From positions 30,872 through 94,871 of the forward strand of contig CAKUFS010000006.1 of assembly GCA_934648845.1 (NCBI GenBank): 64,000 nucleotides of DNA, written 5' to 3'. Both the position numbers and the translations under genes were made by a program. This DNA is from an uncultured Eggerthellaceae bacterium (GTDB lineage: Bacteria > Actinomycetota > Coriobacteriia > Coriobacteriales > Eggerthellaceae). The notes beneath the pieces are model-generated. The model searched no databases. It was not told where the DNA came from and saw only the letters and a list, made by a program, of their open reading frames with translations. Of the stretch, positions 54,635 to 62,236 are shown one piece after another. Numbering within the stretch: the first letter of the stretch is position 1; every line of letters starts with the position of its first letter.

Positions 54635-55414
54635 CTAAATCCACCCGAAATGACGGCATGCATGATAAATGCCGTCTTGATCGCACGCATCCGTCACGTA
54701 ATTGGCGCGCTCTTTCAACGCAGGCACGGCGTTTCCCATGGCAATGCTTGTCCAGCTCGGACAAAACATGGAAATGTCGTTTTTGCCATCGCCAAACACC
54801 ACCGCATCTTCGTACGGTGCGTCGAAGTAATCCATCAAATAGCGGATTCCCACGTCTTTATTCATTGGTTCAACGAACAGCGCCCCTGAATTATACGTGA
54901 CCCACGGCACGTCATCCAGAACGCCCGTGGCCACCAACGCGGGAATGTTTTCCGTTGCGCACGGAATATACACTTTCATGACCTGGGTCAATGCGTCAAT
55001 ATCCAAGTTGGCATCGTAGCGCGTGGACAGATAATAATCGCCTGATATCGTTGCAAAATCAGGATTGCTCGACACGCGCCACGGCACGTTATCCGTGGTT
55101 ACCGCCCAGGGAACGCCCAGCTCATCAAGACGATGCAGACACGCTTTCACCGACGGCAAGTCAAGCGAGCGCATCCATAGCAGCTTGCCATCTACCGTAA
55201 CGGAATTTCCACCATCGGACACCACGTTGCGAATGCCCGCGCTATCAATGAAATCAAGCGCGTTGCACTGCAAACGCCCCGTGGCAAGCGCCACAAAATG
55301 CCCCTGCGCTTCCAAAAGGCGCAACGTTTCACGCGTGCTATCGGGGATATTGCGCGTAAGCAGAATGGCAAGCGTTCCATCGTAATCAAAGAAGAAGTAC
55401 CTTTTCGTTCCCAT
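54635..55414 (-). CDS. HAD-superfamily (Cof-type) phosphatase
   Basis: The 259-residue protein is a Cof-type HAD hydrolase with all four motifs: FDYDGTL (8-14, nucleophile Asp), TGR near 45, a lysine before the third motif (NKDVG near 190) and GDGKNDISM near 218. The cap domain is type IIB. Substrates are usually sugar phosphates; specificity is not visible. The ATG follows AGGTGAAG. It starts 37 bp after feoAB and is probably co-transcribed with it. Confidence 0.85.
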   Translation of the reverse strand: MGTKRYFFFDYDGTLAILLTRNIPDSTRETLRLLEAQGHFVALATGRLQCNALDFIDSAGIRNVVSDGGNSVTVDGKLLWMRSLDLPSVKACLHRLDELGVPWAVTTDNVPWRVSSNPDFATISGDYYLSTRYDANLDIDALTQVMKVYIPCATENIPALVATGVLDDVPWVTYNSGALFVEPMNKDVGIRYLMDYFDAPYEDAVVFGDGKNDISMFCPSWTSIAMGNAVPALKERANYVTDACDQDGIYHACRHFGWI

Positions 55415-55451
55415 AATTATTCTTCACCTGGCTTTTGCGACAACTGGAGCA

Positions 55452-57953
55452 TTATGCAAGACCAAACAGCAGGCCCACGCAACGCACGATAAACGCCACG
55501 ATCCACGCCACCGCGCACTGCCCAACCACAATGCCCAGCGCCCATTTCCCGCCCAGTTCGCGGTTGATGCTTGCAATTGCTGCCACGCACGGCGTGTAGA
55601 GCAAGCAAAACACCAGCAAGCACGCACCCGCCAGCGGTGTGAATGCCGTTGCAAGAGCCGATGCTCCGCCATAAAGCACAATCATGGTGGCCACAACGCT
55701 TTCCTTCGCAATAAAGCCCGAAACCAGCGCCGTGCCAATGCGCCAATCGCCCAGGCCCAGCGGAGCCAAAATAGGCGAAAGCAGGCCCGCTATCTGCGCC
55801 AACATGCTGTCGGCGGAATCCTGCACCACGTTGAGTCCAAAGCTGAACGTTTGCAGCGCCCAAATCACCAGCACCGCAAGCAGGATAATCGTGAACGCGC
55901 GATGCAAAAACTCGCTACATTTATCCCACATCAAGTGGCCAACGTTTTTCGCCGCTGGCATGCGATAGTTCGGCAGCTCCATAACAAAGGGCACAGCTTC
56001 GCCCTTCAGCACGAACTTCTTCAGCAAGAACGCCACGAAAATACCCACGACAATGCCCAGAACGTAGAGTAGCCCCACAACCAGGCCCGCTTGCTGCGGG
56101 AAAAACGCCTCGCCCAAGAATACGTAGATGGGCAGCTTTGCCGAACAGCTCATGAACGGCGTAAGGATGATGGTCAGCTTGCGGTCGCGCTCCGAAGGAA
56201 GCGTGCGCGTTGCCATAACGCTGGGTACGCTGCAGCCAAAACCAATGAGCATGGGCACAATGCTGCGCCCCGAAAGGCCCAGCTTACGCAGCGGTTTATC
56301 CATAACGAACGCCACGCGCGCCAGGTAACCGCTGTCTTCGAGCATAGACAGGAAGAAGAACAGCACAGCGATGATGGGCAAGAACGACAACACGCTGCCT
56401 ACGCCGCCGAAAATGCCATCGATCACAAATGATTGCAGCACTTCGTTTATTTGGGCGCTTTCCATGGCGGCGGCGCATATATCGCCCAGCGCACCAATGC
56501 CCGTTTCAAGCAAATCTTGAAGGAATGAGCCAATAACTTCAAAGGTCAGGAAGAAAACCGCCAACATGATCAGGATAAATGCGGGAATGGCCGTGAAGCG
56601 TCCCGTAAGAATGCGGTCTGCCTTTTGGCTGCGCGCGTGTTCGCGGCTTTCATGCGGCTTCACCACGGTCAGGCCGCAGACGCGCTCGATGAAGGAAAAA
56701 CGCATGCTGGCCAGTGCCGCCGCGCGATCAAGGTGGCTTTCTGCCTCCATTTGCAACGCAAGGTGCTCGATGGTTTCCAGCTCGTTTTCATCCAAATTCA
56801 GCGCACGCGCCACCAGCGGATCGCCTTCTGCCAGCTTCGATGCGGCAAAACGCACGGGAATGCCCGCTTTTTGGGCGTGGTCTTCAATCAAATGCATAAT
56901 GCCGTGAAGGCAGCGATGCACCGCGCCGCCGTTTTCCGTGGCCTCGCAGAAGTCCTGACGCTTGGGGCCTTCGCCGTAATACGCAACATGCATGGCGTGG
57001 TTCACCAGCTCGGCAATGCCTTCGCCTTGCACGGCGCTAATGGGAACAACAGGAATGCCCAGCTGCGCTTCCAGCTCGTTGACCAGCACTGATCCGCCGT
57101 TTGCGGACACTTCGTCCATCATGTTCAGCGCCAAAACCATGGGGATATCCAGCTCAAGGAGCTGCATGGTCAAGTACAGATTGCGCTCGATGTTCGTTGC
57201 GTCCACGATGTTGATAATGCCGCACGGCTTGTCTTCCAGCACGAACTGGCGCGTAACAATCTCTTCCGCAGAATACGGACTCATAGAGTAGATGCCCGGC
57301 AAGTCCGTGACCAGGGTGTTTGCATGACCCAACAGCGGGCCATCTTTGCGGTCAACCGTAACGCCGGGGAAGTTGCCCACGTGCTGGTTGGATCCCGTAA
57401 GCTGGTTAAACAACGTGGTTTTGCCACAGTTCTGGTTTCCTACCAGGGCAAATGTCAGTTTCTTGTCTTGGGGAAGCGGCGCTTCCTCGGATGCGTTGTG
57501 GTAGCGGCCGCCTTCGCCAAAGCCAGGGTGATCGGTTTCATGAGGATGCCCGCCCGGGAACACACCGCGCTTTTGCGGCTGCCCCGTGTTTCGCTGGGCA
57601 TCGCCAATGCGCGCAACTTCTTCGTCCACCACATCGCACAACGTGATGCGCGCCGCATCTTCCAAGCGCAACGTAAGCTCGTAACCGTGAATGCGCACCT
57701 GAACAGGGTCACCCATGGGGGCATGCTTCACCATGGTCACGTGCGCGCCCGGGATCAGGCCCATGTCAAGAAAGTGCTGGCGGAGCGCGCCTTCTCCGCC
57801 TACTTGCTGGATAAGCGCGTTCTTCCCAATGGGAAGAAGATTCAGGGTCAGAGCGTTATCGTTGGCGTCGATATCAACCGACGGACGACCCTCGCCCATT
57901 GCATCAATGGAAACAGCTGGCATTTCAGTACCAAGCTCGCAGCAATTCGCCAT
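55452..57953 (-). CDS. feoB: Ferrous iron transporter FeoA-FeoB fusion
   Basis: The 833-residue protein starts with a FeoA-like SH3 domain (about 36-108: LRQHFLDMGLIPGAHVTM), a His/Gly-rich linker, then FeoB: G protein motif GNQNCGKTT (172-180), NFPGVTVDRKDG, DLPGIYS, NMMD, and two Gate membrane halves (VPMLIGFGCSVPSVMATR and FMSCSAKLPIYVF). FeoB imports Fe2+ under anoxia. FeoA is usually a separate protein, so this is a natural fusion. AAGGAAC lies 7-8 bases before the ATG. No clear Fur or DtxR palindrome was found upstream. Confidence 0.94.
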   Translation of the reverse strand: MANCCELGTEMPAVSIDAMGEGRPSVDIDANDNALTLNLLPIGKNALIQQVGGEGALRQHFLDMGLIPGAHVTMVKHAPMGDPVQVRIHGYELTLRLEDAARITLCDVVDEEVARIGDAQRNTGQPQKRGVFPGGHPHETDHPGFGEGGRYHNASEEAPLPQDKKLTFALVGNQNCGKTTLFNQLTGSNQHVGNFPGVTVDRKDGPLLGHANTLVTDLPGIYSMSPYSAEEIVTRQFVLEDKPCGIINIVDATNIERNLYLTMQLLELDIPMVLALNMMDEVSANGGSVLVNELEAQLGIPVVPISAVQGEGIAELVNHAMHVAYYGEGPKRQDFCEATENGGAVHRCLHGIMHLIEDHAQKAGIPVRFAASKLAEGDPLVARALNLDENELETIEHLALQMEAESHLDRAAALASMRFSFIERVCGLTVVKPHESREHARSQKADRILTGRFTAIPAFILIMLAVFFLTFEVIGSFLQDLLETGIGALGDICAAAMESAQINEVLQSFVIDGIFGGVGSVLSFLPIIAVLFFFLSMLEDSGYLARVAFVMDKPLRKLGLSGRSIVPMLIGFGCSVPSVMATRTLPSERDRKLTIILTPFMSCSAKLPIYVFLGEAFFPQQAGLVVGLLYVLGIVVGIFVAFLLKKFVLKGEAVPFVMELPNYRMPAAKNVGHLMWDKCSEFLHRAFTIILLAVLVIWALQTFSFGLNVVQDSADSMLAQIAGLLSPILAPLGLGDWRIGTALVSGFIAKESVVATMIVLYGGASALATAFTPLAGACLLVFCLLYTPCVAAIASINRELGGKWALGIVVGQCAVAWIVAFIVRCVGLLFGLA

Positions 57954-58249
57954 ATGAACGTTCCTTAAAGCGCGCGGTTTTTGTTCTTGATTCGTGCGCC
58001 ATCGCTTCGCGTTAAAACCTATCTTTCAAGTGCGAAATTATAACGCAACCGCTCTTCAGGAACGAAAAGCATCTCAGAACTCTGACATTTCAACGGCGGG
58101 AATCAAGTTGGAGCCGCGCGAAGACACAGCGTTTATCGCTGGTTGATGGCGCGTTGCGGACGGACGAGCCGTAGCCAAGCCGGCATCGGACCGAAGCCGC
58201 ATTGCGAAGTGGCCAGCAGCGAACAAGCAGCTCGTGCGCATCAAGGCAC
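57954..58249. other. Intergenic region upstream of feoAB
   Basis: No gene is seen in these 296 bp. A minus-strand TATAAT at 58037-58042 is a good -10 for feoAB, 84 bp before its ATG, with only a weak -35. The part nearest 58250 has no T-run or hairpin that would terminate the toxin gene. Confidence 0.45.
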
Positions 58250-58546
58250 CTACCTGAACAACTCATCATGGCTTCCCGTTCGCTGCATCAAGGCGATTCC
58301 ACCCGATGTCCTCCACACAAGAAGCCAATCCCCGGCATTGCACACGTGGCACTCGGAACTTCCCGACCAATTGCCAACAAGCATATGCATATCGTGCCTA
58401 CGCTTGAGCGTTTCAGCCGATTCAGGAGTATTTTCAATAATCAGGTCGATAACCTCGGACAGAGGGCGCGTGTCCACGTGCTTTTTCGCCAGGCGCTTCA
58501 CATCCCTAGAAAAAAAAGGCGCAAATTGGGCTTTCAACTTTGCCAC
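58250..58546 (-). CDS. Type II toxin, YafQ-like (RelE superfamily)
   Basis: The 98-residue protein has RelE-superfamily features of the YafQ group: KHDxP-like KRRHDMHMLVGNWSG, ECHV, DWLLVW and a C-terminal RTGSHDELF. YafQ is a ribosome-dependent mRNA endonuclease; the catalytic His residues (HDMHM, ECH, GSHD) appear intact. It starts three bases after the stop of the antitoxin gene, the usual arrangement. Confidence 0.88.
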   Translation of the reverse strand: MAKLKAQFAPFFSRDVKRLAKKHVDTRPLSEVIDLIIENTPESAETLKRRHDMHMLVGNWSGSSECHVCNAGDWLLVWRTSGGIALMQRTGSHDELFR

Positions 58547-58549
58547 AAG

Positions 58550-58822
58550 CTACGCCTCCAAAGCCGCAGCGATAAGATCCGCGCCATTATCGAAGGATCT
58601 TCCCGTGCCACCGGCGGACAGAATCGCATCAGCCTCGCGAATGCTCTCAAGGCTCTCTTCATTGGGTTCCCAGCGTCCAAGATTCAAAGGAATTGAATGC
58701 GTACGCGCCATTTGCCGCCACAGAGCACGAGTTACTGAAGACAGGTCGAAGCCGTAGTACTCAGCAACCTCTGCAGCAGCTTTTTTATCAGCTTCATCGC
58801 ATCTAATCGTCATTGTTGCCAT
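58550..58822 (-). CDS. Type II antitoxin, RelB/DinJ-like
   Basis: The 90-residue protein has a ribbon-helix-helix N-terminus (ATMTIRCDEADKKAAAEV, then YYGFDLSSVTRALWRQM), as in DinJ. It should neutralise the downstream YafQ-like toxin and repress its own promoter. I took the ATG after AGGAGGT; longer frames start in the promoter. A palindromic ATGCATATGCAT overlapping the -10 is a fitting operator. Confidence 0.88.
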   Translation of the reverse strand: MATMTIRCDEADKKAAAEVAEYYGFDLSSVTRALWRQMARTHSIPLNLGRWEPNEESLESIREADAILSAGGTGRSFDNGADLIAAALEA

Positions 58823-58844
58823 GATACCTCCTAACGTACTTCTT

Positions 58845-58860
58845 ATGCATATGCATTGTA
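58845..58860 (-). promoter_or_regulatory. Promoter -10 and palindromic operator of the toxin-antitoxin pair
   Basis: The perfect 12-base palindrome ATGCATATGCAT (58845-58856) overlaps a minus-strand TACAAT (58855-58860) that lies 33 bp before the antitoxin ATG. Autoregulation by the ribbon-helix-helix antitoxin is the likely use. Confidence 0.65.
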
Positions 58861-59049
58861 ACACATCGCAGTAAGATATAAAGCCAAACACAACGCTAAC
58901 CAATGCCTCCCCCCCCTTTTTCCCTTCGGATTTTAGTCCTTGCCGATAACCACGCCATAAACGCAAACCATCCCAAGATTATTACGCGAGCATCGAGCAC
59001 GGTATAATCGCAACATCCAAGCTTGAATTGAGGCAATCAATTGCCTTCG

Positions 59050-59646
59050 CTATCCGCGGTCGCCATGCCTGAATTCGAAATGGTCGCAGACTTCACCATC
59101 CAGGTCGGGAGCGTCGTTTTTCAGAATGCGGTCAATCTTCAGGCGGTAATAAACCCGACACCCGTCATCGCGGGTATTGCAGGTTGGCTTCGTATCAATC
59201 CAGTACTTGCAGTTGTAGCAGCGGTGCGCCCGGACACGCGGCTCTTCTAAATACTTTGGAGTTGCAATCGCTCCGATAAGGTCCTCGCTGTTCCGAGGCG
59301 CGAACCAATACCTGTTTTCTTCCCCGAAGTCGTCAAAATCGTCCAGCACGTCTCCGTGCTCAATGCTGAAGCCATCCCAGTCGTCGTCATCGTCGTCGTC
59401 CCAGTCGTCATCGTCGAAGTCGTTGTCATCATCGAAGTCATCGAGAAGACTGCTGATACTGGAATACGGCTTGTAGTCGTCATCGTCGTCGTAGCCCAGA
59501 TCTTTTTTCAGCTCCGGATCAGTAGTTGTCGTGTGGGGCACCAAAGAGCCCGGGTATGCCCAGTTGTCCTCTTCGTAGCGAACGCGCTCGAAGCCCGTAA
59601 GCTTTCCGTCGCCGTTTCGGTCGTAAAACGATTGGAAGAAATCCAT
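59050..59646 (-). CDS. EF-hand protein with poly-Asp region and C-terminal Cys cluster
   Basis: I do not know the function of this 198-residue protein. Residues 9-20 (DRNGDGKLTGFE) form a canonical EF-hand calcium loop. A middle part (about 50-115) is extremely acidic, with Asp runs such as DDDDDYKPY and DDDDWDDDDDDDWD. The C-terminal third carries CYNCKYW, CNTRDDGC and CDHFEF, five Cys that may bind zinc. There is no signal peptide, so it is probably cytosolic. AAGGGAGGG precedes the ATG. It is divergent from the Ltp-repeat gene. Confidence 0.65.
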   Translation of the reverse strand: MDFFQSFYDRNGDGKLTGFERVRYEEDNWAYPGSLVPHTTTTDPELKKDLGYDDDDDYKPYSSISSLLDDFDDDNDFDDDDWDDDDDDDWDGFSIEHGDVLDDFDDFGEENRYWFAPRNSEDLIGAIATPKYLEEPRVRAHRCYNCKYWIDTKPTCNTRDDGCRVYYRLKIDRILKNDAPDLDGEVCDHFEFRHGDRG

Positions 59647-59703
59647 AGCGCCCTCCCTTAATTTGCCCTGCACCATTTTACAGCGGGCAATCATTTTTGG
59701 CTC

Positions 59704-59804
59704 GTTTTCCCTTTTCGAGTACTATAAATAATTGCAAGTTCACGCCATGTCCCAAAAAACGGACAAGCTGGTTTTCGAAAAAGAATACCCTAGGTTTTGC
59801 TTCA
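59704..59804 (+). repeat. 100-bp upstream module, copy 1 (before the Ltp-repeat gene)
   Basis: Aligned without gaps to 61401-61500, three blocks are kept at the same offsets: GTTTTCCCTTTTC (offset 0), CCAAAAAACGGACA (offset 48) and CCTAGGTT (offset 85). TGTCC-CAAAAAAC-GGACA in copy 1 is an interrupted palindrome. Both copies end before a plus-strand gene, which suggests a shared promoter/operator. Confidence 0.65.
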
Positions 59805-59848
59805 GTGTTATGCGACATCACATTATTATCGAAGCGACAGGAGGAACC

Positions 59849-60664
59849 ATGCCAACATGCAATCACTGCGGAAGCGAATATTCCGAAAATTCAAGATTCT
59901 GTCCAAATTGCGGAGCGAATACCGCAACCGAAACACCCGAACCGCAACTCGCACAGACTTCAATCCCGCAAACCGATAAAAAGGCCGCGCCTAAAGACAA
60001 GCCTTTCTATAAGAGAAAATGGTTTATTGCTGTCGTAATCATCCTTGCACTGGGAATCATTGGCTCCTTCGCCAGCGGTGGCGAATCTCAAACATCGGGA
60101 TCAAGCTCAAGCGCGTCATCTTCCCAGGTGGCAAGCAAGACCGTTGATAAGTCAACGCTGCAAGCCGTTTACGACCAATATATGAACTTTGACCCCGATA
60201 CGCTTGCCAAATACACCCAGGAAAGCCAAGCGGGCCTTGCCACGGCGCTATCGGAGGCGAAAGCCGTCATCGACAAAGAAGACGCCAGCGAAAGCGAAAT
60301 CAAGAAGGCCTACGACAACATTTTTGATGCTGTCAAAAACCTGAAAGAGCCTGAAGTATCAACAGAGTTCAAGAATGCGCTGAAGAAAGCACAAAGCTAC
60401 AGCGACAACATGCATATGTCGAAAGCGGGAATATACGACCAGCTAATTAGCAGCTACGGCGAAGGTTTCCCCGAAGATGCAGCCCAGTACGCAATTGACC
60501 ACGTTAAGGCCGACTGGAACCAGAACGCTCTTGCAAAAGCCAAGTCTTACTACAAGAACATGAACATGTCGAAGAGTGCCGTATATGACCAGCTGATCAG
60601 CCAATACGGCGAACAATTCACCGAAGAAGAAGCGCAATACGCCGTCGATCATCTTGATGATTAA
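59849..60664 (+). CDS. Zinc-ribbon membrane protein with two Ltp repeats (superinfection-exclusion family)
   Basis: The 271-residue protein has a zinc ribbon (CNHCGSEYSENSRFCPNCG, 4-22), one membrane segment (about 55-75), a Ser-rich linker, a helical part (about 95-170) and two copies of the Ltp domain (about 178-222 and 228-271; each reads SY..NM.MSK..(I/V)YDQLIS.YGE.F.E..AQYA(I/V)DH). This domain is found in host surface lipoproteins and in the phage TP-J34 Ltp protein that blocks phage DNA entry. A zinc ribbon replaces the usual lipobox, so the Ltp repeats would face outside. AGGAGG precedes the ATG. Function here is unproven. Confidence 0.8.
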   Translation: MPTCNHCGSEYSENSRFCPNCGANTATETPEPQLAQTSIPQTDKKAAPKDKPFYKRKWFIAVVIILALGIIGSFASGGESQTSGSSSSASSSQVASKTVDKSTLQAVYDQYMNFDPDTLAKYTQESQAGLATALSEAKAVIDKEDASESEIKKAYDNIFDAVKNLKEPEVSTEFKNALKKAQSYSDNMHMSKAGIYDQLISSYGEGFPEDAAQYAIDHVKADWNQNALAKAKSYYKNMNMSKSAVYDQLISQYGEQFTEEEAQYAVDHLDD

Positions 60665-60686
60665 AGAAGGCTTCTGATCGAATAGG

Positions 60687-60715
60687 CAGGAAGCGCCGCA
60701 TGCGAGTGCGGCTTC
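60687..60715 (+). terminator. Probable terminator of the Ltp-repeat gene
   Basis: GGAAGCGCCGCA and TGCGGCTTCC pair with one bulge around TGCGAG, followed by GTTTCC. It lies 22 bases past the stop. Confidence 0.55.
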
Positions 60716-60723
60716 CGTTTCCA

Positions 60724-61026
60724 TTAGACATACCTTGCATAGTTTTGCGATTGATGGAACACGTGAGCGATGTAAACGGTGTCACCCTTTAATTTGTAAA
60801 CCGCAAGATAATTATTTATATGCACAATTCGGTAGCCTTTTGCCTTCAGCTCGGGCATAGCGCTCACGCTGAATAGCTCGGGCGTATCACGCAGCTGCAT
60901 CATCTGCGCCTTGAACTCTTTTTTGAAGCTTTGAGCCGCTTGGGGGCTTCCAAGAGCTCCTTCCAAGTAACTCACAATGCTCAAGTATTCCAGCTGCGCC
61001 GTTTTGGTGATGACCACTTCAGCCAT
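60724..61026 (-). CDS. Type II toxin, ParE/RelE-like
   Basis: The 100-residue protein has the RelE/ParE plasmid-stabilisation pattern: VVITKTAQLEYLSIVSYLEG, a long helix, and a C-terminal beta part GYRIVHINNYLAVYKLKGDTVYIAHVFH. It starts two bases after the antitoxin gene. Whether it targets gyrase (ParE) or mRNA (RelE) cannot be told from the sequence. Confidence 0.85.
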   Translation of the reverse strand: MAEVVITKTAQLEYLSIVSYLEGALGSPQAAQSFKKEFKAQMMQLRDTPELFSVSAMPELKAKGYRIVHINNYLAVYKLKGDTVYIAHVFHQSQNYARYV

Positions 61027-61028
61027 TT

Positions 61029-61286
61029 TTATGCCCTGGGCTTGTCCAAGAACTCGAACACATCCATATAATCACCGGAATCGATTTCTTGTTCTGCAAG
61101 TATAATGCGCGAGAGCAGCTGGGCTTTCGCCGCTTCCTGCTGAAGCGCTTCGTAATAATCAGGACGAAGCGCATAAAACACCTCGTAGCCGTTCTTCGTA
61201 ACGGTGATTGGGCCGGACGCTTGCTCAACCTTCCTCGCAAACGATGCGGTGTCTTTGAGGTCTTTAACAGGTACGCAAGTCTGCAT
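61029..61286 (-). CDS. Type II antitoxin, Phd/YefM-like
   Basis: The 85-residue protein has the Phd/YefM fold signature: VPVKDLKDTASFARKVEQASGPITVTKNGYEVFYAL followed by a helix and an unstructured toxin-binding tail (DYMDVFEFLDKPRA). AAGGAG precedes the ATG. It is the first gene of the pair and likely represses the pair's promoter. Confidence 0.87.
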   Translation of the reverse strand: MQTCVPVKDLKDTASFARKVEQASGPITVTKNGYEVFYALRPDYYEALQQEAAKAQLLSRIILAEQEIDSGDYMDVFEFLDKPRA

Positions 61287-61400
61287 GATACGTCTCCTTC
61301 CTTAAGGTGGCCTAATTATACCATTTACATACAGGTGCAGAAACCAGCTTCGTGCATTCTCGACCACATTGTCGCGTTTCATGTTGGTGATAATCGTAGC

Positions 61401-61500
61401 GTTTTCCCTTTTCAGATGTCATAAGTGTCCAAAAATCACCAGTATGTACCAAAAAACGGACAGGAAAATTTTTACAATGGGCTATCCTAGGTTCAGTTTC
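61401..61500 (+). repeat. 100-bp upstream module, copy 2 (before the 92-residue protein gene)
   Basis: This matches 59704-59804 in three blocks at identical offsets (GTTTTCCCTTTTC, CCAAAAAACGGACA, CCTAGGTT). Here the palindrome has changed to TGTACC-AAAAAAC-GGACA, and a TGTCCAAAAATCAC lies just before it. The downstream ATG is 86 bases past the module. Confidence 0.65.
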
Positions 61501-61586
61501 AACATAAAACCCGGGCAAGCGGGAAAACGGGATCGCGAGCAAGCGATTCCCCAGGCACTATACCGCGCAAGGAAGGAACACAAGCC

Positions 61587-61865
61587 ATGATGATTTCACC
61601 TGAAGCGTACGCTGAAGAACTTAAAACCGACGACCTGCAAAACCTTATCGAAGAACGCAACGAGCTGCTTGATTACATTCATAACTTTGAAAAGAACTGC
61701 ATCGATTTCCAGAAACGCGAGCTGATTTTCAGCGGGGACGGTTGGAATATCCACCCATCCCCCGATGTTCTGTACCAAGTGTACCTGGAATACCTAGCAA
61801 AGGTAAGCGTCGCGATCAGCAACAAATTCAACCAGGAATTCGAATCCAACGATATGTCGGCATAG
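61587..61865 (+). CDS. Small acidic protein of unknown function
   Basis: I do not recognise this 92-residue protein. It has a helical N-terminal half (EELKTDDLQNLIEERNELLDYIHNFEK) and a WNIHPSPDVLYQVYLEYLAKV part. No Cys, signal peptide or membrane segment is seen. AAGGAAC precedes the ATG by about eight bases, with a second ATG directly following. The 100-bp module upstream links its control to that of the Ltp-repeat gene. Confidence 0.6.
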   Translation: MMISPEAYAEELKTDDLQNLIEERNELLDYIHNFEKNCIDFQKRELIFSGDGWNIHPSPDVLYQVYLEYLAKVSVAISNKFNQEFESNDMSA

Positions 61866-62236
61866 GGCATAGCGACACAAAACAGTCCAACTTCACTCGG
61901 TCCGGATCATGTTGTTAAAAAAACAGCGTGAAATTCGAAGTTGTGATAGGTTGGAAGTACCTTGAAACCTTTGCGCGTTCAGCGGATAAAAAATCCTATT
62001 CGCCTGCAAGCGTTTGAACTGGGGTTTTACTAAAGCGCATTTATAGGTGACAGAGCTTTCGTCGAAAAATGTCCAAATTTACGACCCCAACCTACTTCCA
62101 ACCTATCCCAACTTCGAATTTGGAAGTCTTTTTTTGACAACATAGAATTAGGGTTTTGATCCGTCCACCCCAAAACGACTGCACAAGAACGCTTTTTGGC
62201 AAAAACGACCAATAGAAGCATCAGGCGATGCCGTAG
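61866..62236. other. Intergenic region filled by the inverted-repeat element
   Basis: The 371 bp between the small protein gene and the NERD gene are mostly the 240-bp element, copy B (61907-62146), with 90 bp to its right and 41 bp to its left. No gene is seen. Confidence 0.5.
61907..62146. mobile_element. MITE-like inverted-repeat element, copy B (240 bp)
   Basis: The left end TCATGTTGTTAAAAA and the right end TTTTTTGACAACATAGA are inverted repeats, extended inward by AATTCGAAGTTG(T/G)GATAGGTTGGAAGTA on both sides. Left and right arms match those of copy A (25374-25612); the middle differs. It is one base longer than copy A. It lies beside accessory genes, with no transposase in the window. 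Confidence 0.75.

Noticed and set aside
58908..58917. C run of eight as a phase-variation tract
   Set aside because: It lies upstream of the antitoxin start, outside any supported gene and promoter box, and is too short to be convincing.
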